Shown here piece after piece: positions 45,022-53,315 of a stretch of 64,000 nt of DNA. The notes below the pieces were generated by a model. That model ran no database searches. It saw only the letters and a list, made by a program, of their open reading frames with translations, and was not told the DNA's origin. The translations under genes were made by a program, and so were the position numbers. The DNA comes from an uncultured Draconibacterium sp. (GTDB lineage: Bacteria > Bacteroidota > Bacteroidia > Bacteroidales > Prolixibacteraceae), in NCBI RefSeq assembly GCF_963677575.1, contig NZ_OY782038.1, forward strand, positions 2,731,501 through 2,795,500, in the 5' to 3' direction. Each line of letters opens with the position of its first letter. Positions within the stretch are counted from its first letter, which is position 1.

Positions 45022-46584
45022 ATGTTAGAAAGAATCATCAATAAAAGGTATTTCCCGCTGTTCATTTTTCTGGCAGCTGCCGGATTGTATTTATTCAACA
45101 GCTGGGGAGTTAGTATTTACATTCTCGACGAAGCAAAAAATGCAAGCTGCGCAAGCGAAATGCTCCATAATGGAAATCTGCTTGTACCAACATTTAACGG
45201 TGCGTTACGAACCGACAAACCTCCATTGCATTACCTTTTTATGCTATTGTCTTATACTGTATTTGGTGTAAATCCCTTTGGAGCGCGCTTTTTCTCGGCA
45301 ATTTTCGGAGCGCTAACCGTCTTTACAACCTTTCGATATACACGGAAATTCACCGATAGTAAAACAGCCTTCTGGACAACAATCCTACTCCTGGCATCCA
45401 TTCATCTTTCCATTCAGTTTCACCTTGCTGTTCCCGATCCTTATCTTATTTTTTTTATAACCTGGAGCCTCTTTGCATTTTATGCCGCTGTACACACCGA
45501 AAACAAACACGAGGTGTTTTATATGTATTTTGCAATGGCAATGGGAACATTGGCCAAAGGCCCGGTAGCCATTCTGCTTCCCGGACTTATATTTCTACTG
45601 TATCTGGTATTTTCACGAAACCTGAAATGGACAACTATATTAAATTTACAACCACTCTCAGGAGCACTTTTAGTACTGATAGTGGTTTTGCCGTGGTATT
45701 TATTAAATGGTATTGAAACCCACTGGGAATGGACAAAAGGCTTTTTTCTGAAGCACAACATTAACCGGTTTTCGGATTCTATGGAAGGTCACGGAGGAAG
45801 TTTCTTAATCACCCTCCTTTTTGTTTTTGCCGGTATGTTTCCTTTTTCGGTCTACCTGCCCCAAGCCATTATTGTGGCCTTTAAACAACGGAAAAATCAA
45901 TTTACACTATTTAACCTGATAGCCGGAATTACCATCGTTGCATTCTTTTCAATTTCTCAAACTAAATTACCAAACTACACGGTTCCTTCGTATCCGTTTT
46001 TAGCTGTTTTAATGGCATTATTTATAAGCCAAAAACACTCCTTTAAATCATTCAAAATCGGTTTCATAGCATTATTAACCTTGAGCATTATTCTCCCAAT
46101 TGGCGGTTACGTGGCCATGAAGTTTGATCCTTCTCTCGTCGCGATCAGACAGATAGCTGTCTGGCTCTTTATTTTGCCATTAGTAAATATTGTGGCATTG
46201 ATTTTCAGGAAACAGGTCAACAACTTTCTTCTTATTCAGGCACTTTCGGGCGTGTTAACAGCTATTGTGTTTTTTGCTTTCATTTACCCGGCAATCGATC
46301 GTCAAAATCCTGTAAAACAAAGTCAGGAGTTAGTAAAAAACAGGGAGCTTGCTTTTTTCCAAAAGTTTAATCCCTCGTATGCTTTCTACCATAAAAAAAC
46401 AATTAAAGAACTTGAACTAGATGAGTTTGACTCCTTTTTTCAGCATTATCCCGATGGATTAATCATCTCAACAAAGAAGAAAATCAAACAGGTATCGCTT
46501 GATGAAAATTACGAGATAATCTTTTCGGCTAGAGATGTTTTTGAATCACCAACTACAGTCCTCATCGCAAAGAAAAAGCAGTAA
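45022..46584 (+). CDS. ArnT/GT39-type lipid-linked glycosyltransferase
   Basis: The protein has 520 residues with about 11 membrane helices. The catalytic periplasmic loop follows helix 1 (YILDEAKNASCASEMLHNGN, then TFNGALRTDKPPLHYLFM) with the Asp-Glu and the KPP motif of the PMT_2/ArnT family. It has a short soluble C-terminus. It is divergent from the PAP2/ArnT-like pair and 194 bases before another ArnT-like gene on the same strand. Confidence 0.87.
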   Translation: MLERIINKRYFPLFIFLAAAGLYLFNSWGVSIYILDEAKNASCASEMLHNGNLLVPTFNGALRTDKPPLHYLFMLLSYTVFGVNPFGARFFSAIFGALTVFTTFRYTRKFTDSKTAFWTTILLLASIHLSIQFHLAVPDPYLIFFITWSLFAFYAAVHTENKHEVFYMYFAMAMGTLAKGPVAILLPGLIFLLYLVFSRNLKWTTILNLQPLSGALLVLIVVLPWYLLNGIETHWEWTKGFFLKHNINRFSDSMEGHGGSFLITLLFVFAGMFPFSVYLPQAIIVAFKQRKNQFTLFNLIAGITIVAFFSISQTKLPNYTVPSYPFLAVLMALFISQKHSFKSFKIGFIALLTLSIILPIGGYVAMKFDPSLVAIRQIAVWLFILPLVNIVALIFRKQVNNFLLIQALSGVLTAIVFFAFIYPAIDRQNPVKQSQELVKNRELAFFQKFNPSYAFYHKKTIKELELDEFDSFFQHYPDGLIISTKKKIKQVSLDENYEIIFSARDVFESPTTVLIAKKKQ

Positions 46585-46778
46585 TTTTTACACCTCTCTA
46601 CCTAATCTGTTTTTTACATAAATTTTAAATTAAATCATCCTTAAATGCCCCCTTAATATAATCGAAGAACGCTGCCACATAATTATTTCATAAACATGAA
46701 ATAAGATTTATAAAACACTGATCCTGAATGACTGGAGTAACTTTCCATTGTAAAAAAACACTCTAAATATTCAGGATA

Positions 46779-48437
46779 ATGAAAAATCAAACTATCAATT
46801 TTATTGCCATAATTTTCACTGCTGCACTTCTGTTAACCGCCTACTTTTTGGGCCTGTTTGTCGACCTAACCGGTGATGCCGGAAAATACGGGGCCATTGC
46901 CCGCCATATTGTTGAAAGTGGCGACTGGATAAACCTAAAAATCCATGGTGAAGCTTACGACCAAAAACCTCCCTTACTTTTCTGGCTGGCAGCTTTAGGT
47001 TTTAAAATTGGCGGCTTACACAACTGGTCATTTAAGATTTTCCCGATCCTTTACAGTTTTGCCGGTTTTTATTTTACCTACAAACTAGGCGAAACGATGT
47101 ACAACAAAAATACAGGTAAATTGGCAGCATTAATGCTGGCTTCTTCGTGGGTGTATTTCATGTTTGCAATGGATGTACATACCGACCTCATACTACAGGC
47201 TAATGTAACGCTGGCCATATGGCAACTGGCAGCCTACGAAAAAAGTGAGAAGCCTATTCATTTCATTATTGCTTTTGTTGGTATAGGCCTGGCCATGATG
47301 ACCAAAGGCCCAATTGGAGCTGCGATCCCGGCATTTGCATTAGGTTCTCATCTACTTCTGAAACGAGACTTTAAGGAACTATTTCATCCTAAGTGGTTAC
47401 TCGGAATCGGGATTGCATTTATTGTTTGTACTCCCGCATTCTTAAGTCTATACAACCAGTTTGGTATAGAAGGCTTAAAATTTTTCTTCTTCACAAATAA
47501 TGTTGGTCGGATTACCGGTTCCTACGCCGGAGACAACAACGACTATTTCTTTTATTTACATACGATTTTATACCTGATTTTACCCTGGAGTATATTGTTT
47601 CTTTTTGCATTTTTCCAGGAGTTCAGAAGTTATTTCCGCGGCTCCGATAAACGACGCGAATACTTTACAGTAGGCGGTATCTGGCTATTTTTTATAATAG
47701 CGAGTATTGCAAAAGGAAAGGCACCACACTATATTTTCTTATTAATTCCCATGATTCTGGTTATTACTGCCAGTTGGGTAAACCGTTATATGGAAGGTCC
47801 GCAGCATAAAATTGTTCCGAAACTTTTACGCGTGCAGTCTTTTATTCCGCTATTTCTGATCTTGTTTTGCATTGTTGTAATGAGCTATATGTTTCCGACC
47901 ACAAATATTATTTATTGGATATTGCTGACTATAACTATTGCAGCTTTTGTTTTAATGCAAACATTATTGAAATCAACAACCTTGAAACTTCTACTCCCAT
48001 CGATAATGACAATGTCAATGTTGACTATTGTTTTAAACGGACATGCGCTACCTATGGCCTTTACCTACCAGGCATCAACCAAAGCAAGTAAAATATATAA
48101 TGAAAATGCCCGCAATAAAGCTCCTTTCTACAATTACCTTTACCCACAATACGAAGTATTTTTTTATGGCAGCTCTAATGCAAAACGCTTGTATACGATT
48201 GATGAGTTTCAGCCGGGCCCGCAAGATACATGGGTATTTACAACGGAGCCCGGAAAAGACACGATAAACATGCGCTACCCTGAGAACATTGCCAAAATAT
48301 ACCCACTTACTCACCGGGGCATGTCTAATTTGAGTCCTCAGTTTATGAATCCGGCAACCCGGCGACAATCATTGGAACCTATGTTTTTAATTCAATTAAA
48401 GCCAAACGACCAGTTATATTTGAGCCAAACCAATTGA
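46779..48437 (+). CDS. ArnT/GT39-type lipid-linked glycosyltransferase
   Basis: The protein has 552 residues with about 12 helices. The catalytic loop is DLTGDAGKYGAIARHIVESG with YDQKPPLLFWLAALG; here the usual DE pair is replaced by GDAGKY, a common variant in this family. LAMMTKGPIGAAIPAF is the conserved helix segment also seen as MGTLAKGPVAILLPGL in the neighbour. It is the last gene before the nested transposon region. Confidence 0.87.
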   Translation: MKNQTINFIAIIFTAALLLTAYFLGLFVDLTGDAGKYGAIARHIVESGDWINLKIHGEAYDQKPPLLFWLAALGFKIGGLHNWSFKIFPILYSFAGFYFTYKLGETMYNKNTGKLAALMLASSWVYFMFAMDVHTDLILQANVTLAIWQLAAYEKSEKPIHFIIAFVGIGLAMMTKGPIGAAIPAFALGSHLLLKRDFKELFHPKWLLGIGIAFIVCTPAFLSLYNQFGIEGLKFFFFTNNVGRITGSYAGDNNDYFFYLHTILYLILPWSILFLFAFFQEFRSYFRGSDKRREYFTVGGIWLFFIIASIAKGKAPHYIFLLIPMILVITASWVNRYMEGPQHKIVPKLLRVQSFIPLFLILFCIVVMSYMFPTTNIIYWILLTITIAAFVLMQTLLKSTTLKLLLPSIMTMSMLTIVLNGHALPMAFTYQASTKASKIYNENARNKAPFYNYLYPQYEVFFYGSSNAKRLYTIDEFQPGPQDTWVFTTEPGKDTINMRYPENIAKIYPLTHRGMSNLSPQFMNPATRRQSLEPMFLIQLKPNDQLYLSQTN

Positions 48438-48566
48438 AACTCCTCGCAGCAAAGCTGACAAGGAATCCGATTCCGTTAAGGACTTTTTTTATTGTCTTGT
48501 TCGTTTACCCCTTGGCAAAGCCTGCGGGGAATGCGCTCACCGGAATTCAAATAACCAGTAAAATAA

Positions 48567-49284
48567 TACCAAATTGACCATAAAATGTCGCATATAAACT
48601 AATTCTTTTTCATTTTCTCTTCGTTGAAAAATTGTACCGTAGCTAAGGCTATGCTAAAATTTTTCTCCTTGATAAAAAGAGAAATAATGACGCATCCAAT
48701 ACGGCATTTTATGGGATCACATTAAAAAGTAGGTGGAGAAGAAAAAATATCTCACCCGGAAGTTTCAATATTGAATAAAAGCTACCAGAAATAAGCAACA
48801 TTCTTTTGGCTTATCAGCCGGATTCTACTCTTTGGCTTAGCCCAAAGAGATAGACAGAAAACCCAAGGCTGCGCCCGCCTCTCTCGGAAAAGCTACGCGA
48901 TGCCGACTAAAATTACTGAACTCGTCGTACCTCCTCAAACAGCAGTAATTTTTTTACGTCGTCACCACTTGTTTTCCGGCTCACCGGCCGAGGCCCTGCT
49001 CCGATGCAGTGACGTTGCTTAAGAGGACGGCCTCTTTTGGTCGTTGCCCGGAGTTAAAATAAAACCGTAGTGAGAGCGGGAAGCTCCGAGTAGGCGAGGA
49101 GATCACCCGTCCGAACTTGGGTTTTATAAAAACGCAGGGTAGTGACCAAAAGCAGCCTTGCGTTTTTTGCTTCGTTTTTGTGGTAAGACAAAAATGAAGG
49201 CCGCCGGCAGGCATGAAATTATTGTCAATTTCTAAATTAAGCCACCGAATTTTTCAGGTGATCCATTTTATGGTCAAATTGGTA
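48567..49284. mobile_element. IS630-type MITE interrupted by a second element
   Basis: The outer ends TACCAAATTGACCATAAAAT (from 48567) and the right end near 49284, whose reverse complement reads TACCAATTTGACCATAAAAT, are inverted repeats flanked by TA. The left body (48567-48713) contains a strong inner palindrome around GAAAAATTGTACCGTAGC and GCTATGCTAAAATTTTTC (about 48625-48665). Removing 48714-49272 restores a MITE of about 160 bp with matching ends. Its ends match the resident IS630 ends at 19 of 28 positions on the left and 21 of 28 on the right, so that transposase family is the likely mover. Confidence 0.85.
48706..49272. mobile_element. Non-autonomous transposon (551 bp) with GGATCAC TIRs, inserted in the MITE
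   Basis: The TIRs are 48714-48737 and 49241-49264 (GGATCAC...AAAAA...GGTGG, 19 of 24 matching), flanked by the exact 8-bp direct repeat ATTTTATG at 48706-48713 and 49265-49272. It is the same TIR family and duplication length as the element at 16957-17382, but with a different, more GC-rich interior. The interior has no transposase. A 77-codon leftward open frame (49214 to 48981) lacks any coding hallmark and more likely reflects structured non-coding cargo. Confidence 0.85.
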
Positions 49285-49311
49285 TAACTACCTCTCCCTT
49301 CGATAATATTC

Positions 49312-49346
49312 AAAAAAAAGCGTCTGACTATGGCTAGTCAGACGCT
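49312..49346 (-). terminator. Terminator of the MORN/YwqK-like gene
   Basis: On the minus strand AGCGTCTGACTA and its complement (arms 49335-49346 and 49319-49330) form a perfect 12-bp stem with a 4-nt loop followed by eight T residues. It is 30 bases after the stop at 49376. Confidence 0.88.
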
Positions 49347-49375
49347 CTATGCAGTGTTTAATGTAACTTCAAATT

Positions 49376-49840
49376 TTAAAATTCAGAGTAGCTTCTTTCA
49401 TTCACAACTACTCCCATTTCATCGTAGCTTTTCCAGGTTCCGGTTTTTTCACCGTCTTTGTAACAAAGTTCATACTTCAAATTACCTTCATCGTCCCACA
49501 CATACCAGTTGCCATCTTTTTTGCCGTTTTTATAGGCAGCTTCAGCAACCTTAACTCCGTTGGTGTTGAAAGTAAGCCAAATACCATCCATTTCGTTGTT
49601 TTCATACGAACGAACTTCGTTAAGTTCACCTGTTTCAAAGTACAGTTTATATTCGCCGTCTTTTTTACCATCTACGAAATAAGATTCCATTTTTACATTA
49701 CCATTATCAAAATATGTAATGTACTCTCCTGAAAACAATTCGGAATCCTGGTAATACAAACCATCAATTTCTTGCAGTTCCTGGGCGAAAACTGTAAATG
49801 CTACAAATAAAACTCCTACTAACAATGCTAACCTTTTCAT
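49376..49840 (-). CDS. Exported MORN-repeat (YwqK-like) protein
   Basis: The protein has 154 residues with a signal peptide (LLVGVLFVAFTVFAQ). Five to six MORN-like repeats of the G-x-Y/W-x-x-Y/F-x-x-x-G-x-x-K/E type follow (FSGEYITYFDNGNVKMESYF, KDGEYKLYFETGELNEVRSY, KDGNWYVWDDEGNLKYELCY, KTGTWKSYDEMGVVVNERSY). Annotation pipelines call such proteins YwqK-family antitoxins; here no toxin is adjacent and the protein is exported, so that name should not be taken literally. A -7 motif TAACTTTG (49898 to 49891) and an 11-bp repeat array upstream suggest it belongs to the phosphate-type regulon. Confidence 0.8.
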   Translation of the reverse strand: MKRLALLVGVLFVAFTVFAQELQEIDGLYYQDSELFSGEYITYFDNGNVKMESYFVDGKKDGEYKLYFETGELNEVRSYENNEMDGIWLTFNTNGVKVAEAAYKNGKKDGNWYVWDDEGNLKYELCYKDGEKTGTWKSYDEMGVVVNERSYSEF

Positions 49841-49890
49841 GGTAGCCTCCTTTCTTTTGTTAAAGTTGTTTGACGTTACTTCTATTAATA

Positions 49891-49965
49891 CAAAGTTAAC
49901 ATTAAATTTACATTTAAGATACTAAACTGCAATCTTTTTGTAACATTTATGTAATTTTTATGCAA
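49891..49965 (-). promoter_or_regulatory. Promoter with four-unit 11-bp array (Pho-box-like) before the MORN gene
   Basis: On the plus strand TGCAA, TGTAA, TGTAA and TGCAA begin at 49928, 49939, 49950 and 49961, exactly 11 bp apart. Read toward the gene, the units are TTGCA-TTACA-TTACA-TTGCA with A/T-rich spacers. The -7 motif TAACTTTG (minus strand, 49898-49891) is 30 bases closer to the gene. Same polarity relative to the gene as the array at 57742. Confidence 0.55.
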
Positions 49966-49987
49966 TCTTACTAAGAAAAGTTTGGAG

Positions 49988-50090
49988 CCAAAAAAAGCCC
50001 GGGCATTCACCCGGGCTTTAAGGTAGGCTCTGCAACCTACCTGCCATTAAACACTGCGTATAGCTTATTTTATATTGTATAATTCAAAAT
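49988..50090 (-). ncRNA. Candidate small RNA with two hairpins
   Basis: A -7 motif TAACTTTG lies at 50104-50097 (minus strand). About 30 bases downstream begins GCAGTGTTTAATG. A hairpin AGGTAGG/CCTACCT (50022-50042) follows, then a strong terminator with GCCCGGG arms (50010-50019 and 49994-50003, 6-nt loop) and seven T. No open frame is present. The segment GCAGTGTTTAATG is the exact complement of CATTAAACACTGC in the 3' UTR of the MORN gene transcript (49350-49362). Confidence 0.4.
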
Positions 50091-50222
50091 TTAATGCAAA
50101 GTTACGACTGCGGCATAACACTAGCATTGCGAATCAATTACAAATTAATTAAGAGTTGACAAGGTTAGTAAATAAACTTTTTACTTCCTTAAAAGATATC
50201 TTCAACGAGGTAATAAATATAA

Positions 50223-50253
50223 AAAGACCCCGGCAATAAAAACCGGGATCTTT
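50223..50253 (-). terminator. Terminator of the TonB receptor gene
   Basis: On the minus strand AAAGATCCCGG and CCGGGGTCTTT (arms 50243-50253 and 50223-50233) enclose 9 nt and are followed by T residues, 48 bases after the receptor stop. Confidence 0.82.
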
Positions 50254-50300
50254 ACTAATGCGAGTAACTTTCGTTACAGAGTAAATTCAATTCTGCTTTA

Positions 50301-53192
50301 TTAAAAAGTATATCCAAATTTAAACTGGAATGTAGTTCCGGGACTCAGTCTTGAAAAAATCTGATCTGCAGCCTCGAATGATTTATATACCGACTCTTTT
50401 GATTCGTTTAAGATATTATCGATTTTAAATCCAATGCTATAATGATCATCTTTACCAAAACTTTTGCTTGAATTAAAATTCAGACTGTGGAAAGGCGACG
50501 TGTACACATTAGGAAGGTCGGCGATCCCAACATATTCAAGAGTTTCTCCTTGTACGTTGTAATAAATCCCGGCACCGAAACCACTCCAAAATCCTTCTTC
50601 GCCACCATTGTATGAAAGGCCGGCATTAATAAGATAAGGCGCCTGACCTGCCATATCGCGGTAGTCATCAATGGTTTCTCCGGTTCGTGCATTCAATTCT
50701 TTTGATCTGTATTCGCTTGCGCTTAATTCGATTTTCGACTTTGTATACGTATAATTAAAGTTTACACTGAAGTTTTTAAGTGCTTCACTAATAAATTGAA
50801 GGTTTTTACGTATTTCAAATTCAACCCCCATCACCTGTCCGTCACCCACATTTCGTGGTTGATACGAACCGGTTTGTGTTGCATATTGCACCAACTCTAT
50901 CGGACGTTTAAACGATTTGTAAAATAAACTTGTTGAAAAGATTTGTCCGCCTTCCTGGAAAAGTTCCCAACGTAGGTCAAAATTCTGAATATCTGTTACA
51001 GTAAGATTACCATCCCAATAAACAATGCCCGATTCATTATCGATGTCTTCAGACATACTACCAATGAATGTACGACCACTAATTGGGTCGAAAATCTGAG
51101 CATACGATAACTCTTTAAACGAAGGTCGGGCAATTGTTTTAGCATACGAAAAACGCAGGTTCTGATTTTCGACTAAATTGTATATAAGATTAACTGTTGG
51201 GAAGAAATCCAAATTGTCAAGTACTAATTCATCGTCAAGAACATTATAGCCTAATTGGTCTTGTCCTGTATAATATTGCTGGAATTTTTCAGCTCTCAAA
51301 CCTGCAATCGCTTTGAGGTTTTTAAATGGACTCAAATCAACAGAAACATAGCCTGCAATATTTTGCAGGTGTGAATTATACTCAGTTGGATTATTCGGAA
51401 TAAAAGAAACATCGTAAGTTGTTCCGCGCCCAACATTTCCCTCGGAAGGCCATATATTCTCTTCAAAAAACAGTTCATTCGGATTACCTGTTAATTCAAG
51501 ATATCGTGGATTTATGCTGAACTTCCTGATTACATAATCGCGATCTTTATTTGTGTAGGCACCACCAAACTTTAATTTAGCATCTTCCTCTTTAAATTTA
51601 AAACTCTTGGTTAGATGAAGCACCCCGGCCATATCAATTTCATCCAGATCTCGCCAGATTCTTTCAGGAAAACCTGATTCTGTTCCCATAATATAATCAT
51701 CGTCACGAACGACATAACGTGAAAAACGAATATCCGGATCCTGGATACTTGATAGGGTTGGTGAAAGCTTCCATTCGATTTCCCAACCCGATTCCATGAA
51801 ATTATATTTACCATCGATCAGTAGATTCGACATCGATCTTTGACTATACTCCAGATTGTGCTGAATTCCTGAAAATGTGGTACCCACGTTTGATTTTTCG
51901 TAGTCGAAAATACCGGCCTGTGATTCTCCATTTTGCAGGTGTGTTACATAAATTCTGTATTTTGCTTTTTGGGTTTTAATAGCAAACCCTCCTAAGCCAC
52001 TTAACAAAATGTTTTCTATGCCAAAACTACCCAACTGGTTTTCACGGACTTCTAATTCCTTAACATTGGCATCGCTTGATAGCCCCCATTGCATGTAGGA
52101 AGCATCTTCATAAAAATCAGTATTGCTTTTATACGATCCTGAAAGAATAAAACCCAAAGTATATTTCCCTACACGAAACTGGTTTCCAAACGAAGCGCCA
52201 AAACCGTAGTCCATAAAACTTTTTTGTTTCTCGGCAGCCATAATAGGATTAAATGAATGAAGTATTTCCTGATAACGCGTACCCTGAACACCATTCGGGT
52301 CGCCAACTACATTCGCAAATAGCGGGATATTCTCCGTTGCCGGAATTGCGCGGGTTCCATCATCGAAACCCAGCCAGTCTGTTTTACCACCTTCGTAGCT
52401 CAGAAAATCGCTGTTAAAATGAGATTCCGGATTATAGCCGGCATCTATTGAAACAGAAGCTTGTTTTCTATCCGGAAAGTCTTTTAGGTTAATATCAATA
52501 ACACCTCCGGTAAAATCGGCAGGCAAGTCTGCACTAAACGACTTTGTCACAACCATATTATCAATAATATTGGTTGGAAAGATATCCATTTGGATACTGT
52601 TCCTGTCGGGGTCCAGCCCTGGAATATCGAGACCGTTTAAAATTGTTTTTGTATATCGGTCACCCAAGCCCCTTACAAAAACGTATTTACCCCCTTCTAC
52701 CGAAACACCGGTCACACGTTTCATAGATGCGGCGGCATTGGAATCACCAATTTTTTTCAATGCTGCCGAAGAAATACCATCCATTACATTCCCTGATTTC
52801 CGTTTCATGGTTATCATGGCTGTTTCTGTATTCCGGATATACTTCGCAGTAACCACCGCTTCTCCGAGTTGAATGGTTGCTTCCTCCAGCTTCAAATTAT
52901 CAAGCAGTGTAGGTTTGTTGGCTTCTACAACTACATCATTAATGTTTAGTGTTTCGTAAGAAATAAATGAAACTCTTAACTGGTAGGTGCCCGGATCAAT
53001 AGGTAAGTTGAACTTACCATCCAGGTCGGTGATAGTACCTGTAGTTGTACCTTCAATAAAAATGGTTACTCCGGGCAGAAACTCCCCGGTTTTACCATCA
53101 AAAACAGATCCACGAATGAATCCTTTCTGCCCAAAAACAGTGGCAGATAATAAAAACAGCATAGCTGTAATTACAAAATTTTTTACTCGCAT
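50301..53192 (-). CDS. TonB-dependent receptor, phosphate-locus type
   Basis: The protein has 963 residues with the start at 53192 (MRVKNFVITAMLFLLSATVFG). A CarboxypepD_reg domain (about 20-105: IRGSVFDGKTGEFLPGVTIFI) is followed by the plug (SAALKKIGDSNAAASMKRVTGV, FVRGLGDRYTKTILNGLDIPGLDPDRNSIQMD, DFTGGVIDINLKDFPD) and a barrel ending in FKFGYTF. The GLGDRYTKTILNG plug is typical of receptors found beside beta-helix lipoproteins and phoBR in Bacteroidota. It follows the beta-helix gene after a 123-base gap containing a perfect hairpin. The likely cargo is a phosphorus compound, which is inferred from the locus. Confidence 0.9.
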   Translation of the reverse strand: MRVKNFVITAMLFLLSATVFGQKGFIRGSVFDGKTGEFLPGVTIFIEGTTTGTITDLDGKFNLPIDPGTYQLRVSFISYETLNINDVVVEANKPTLLDNLKLEEATIQLGEAVVTAKYIRNTETAMITMKRKSGNVMDGISSAALKKIGDSNAAASMKRVTGVSVEGGKYVFVRGLGDRYTKTILNGLDIPGLDPDRNSIQMDIFPTNIIDNMVVTKSFSADLPADFTGGVIDINLKDFPDRKQASVSIDAGYNPESHFNSDFLSYEGGKTDWLGFDDGTRAIPATENIPLFANVVGDPNGVQGTRYQEILHSFNPIMAAEKQKSFMDYGFGASFGNQFRVGKYTLGFILSGSYKSNTDFYEDASYMQWGLSSDANVKELEVRENQLGSFGIENILLSGLGGFAIKTQKAKYRIYVTHLQNGESQAGIFDYEKSNVGTTFSGIQHNLEYSQRSMSNLLIDGKYNFMESGWEIEWKLSPTLSSIQDPDIRFSRYVVRDDDYIMGTESGFPERIWRDLDEIDMAGVLHLTKSFKFKEEDAKLKFGGAYTNKDRDYVIRKFSINPRYLELTGNPNELFFEENIWPSEGNVGRGTTYDVSFIPNNPTEYNSHLQNIAGYVSVDLSPFKNLKAIAGLRAEKFQQYYTGQDQLGYNVLDDELVLDNLDFFPTVNLIYNLVENQNLRFSYAKTIARPSFKELSYAQIFDPISGRTFIGSMSEDIDNESGIVYWDGNLTVTDIQNFDLRWELFQEGGQIFSTSLFYKSFKRPIELVQYATQTGSYQPRNVGDGQVMGVEFEIRKNLQFISEALKNFSVNFNYTYTKSKIELSASEYRSKELNARTGETIDDYRDMAGQAPYLINAGLSYNGGEEGFWSGFGAGIYYNVQGETLEYVGIADLPNVYTSPFHSLNFNSSKSFGKDDHYSIGFKIDNILNESKESVYKSFEAADQIFSRLSPGTTFQFKFGYTF

Positions 53193-53249
53193 GATTCTAA
53201 TTTTTTTGAAGTTCAAATTTTTACTCTATAACAATGAACTTCAACAATT

Positions 53250-53290
53250 AAAAACTCACAAGCAATTGCTTACTTGTGAGTTTTTATAAA
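53250..53290 (-). terminator. Hairpin/terminator between beta-helix and receptor genes
   Basis: A perfect 13-bp stem (AAAAACTCACAAG at 53250-53262 with its complement at 53273-53285) has T5 on the leaving side. It lies 30 bases after the beta-helix gene stop. It may terminate most transcripts and lower receptor expression relative to the lipoprotein. Confidence 0.75.
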
Positions 53291-53315
53291 TTCTTTAAAC
53301 TAAATTTTTCAATTT

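Larger units (their letters stand above)
49841..50300. other. Regulatory intergenic region between MORN gene and TonB receptor
   Basis: These 460 bases without protein genes hold, in leftward reading order, the receptor terminator (50223-50253), a possible small RNA unit (about 50104-49988) and the Pho-box-like promoter of the MORN gene (49965-49891). Each is listed separately. Confidence 0.6.

Noticed and set aside
48981..49214. A 77-codon leftward open frame inside the inner transposon
   Set aside because: It has no signal, domain or start context, and it covers strongly structured GC-rich sequence. More likely fortuitous; kept only as a finding about the cargo.
49376..49840. Toxin-antitoxin system suggested by the YwqK-type MORN protein
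   Set aside because: The protein is exported and no toxin gene is adjacent; the antitoxin label for this family is not supported by this context.
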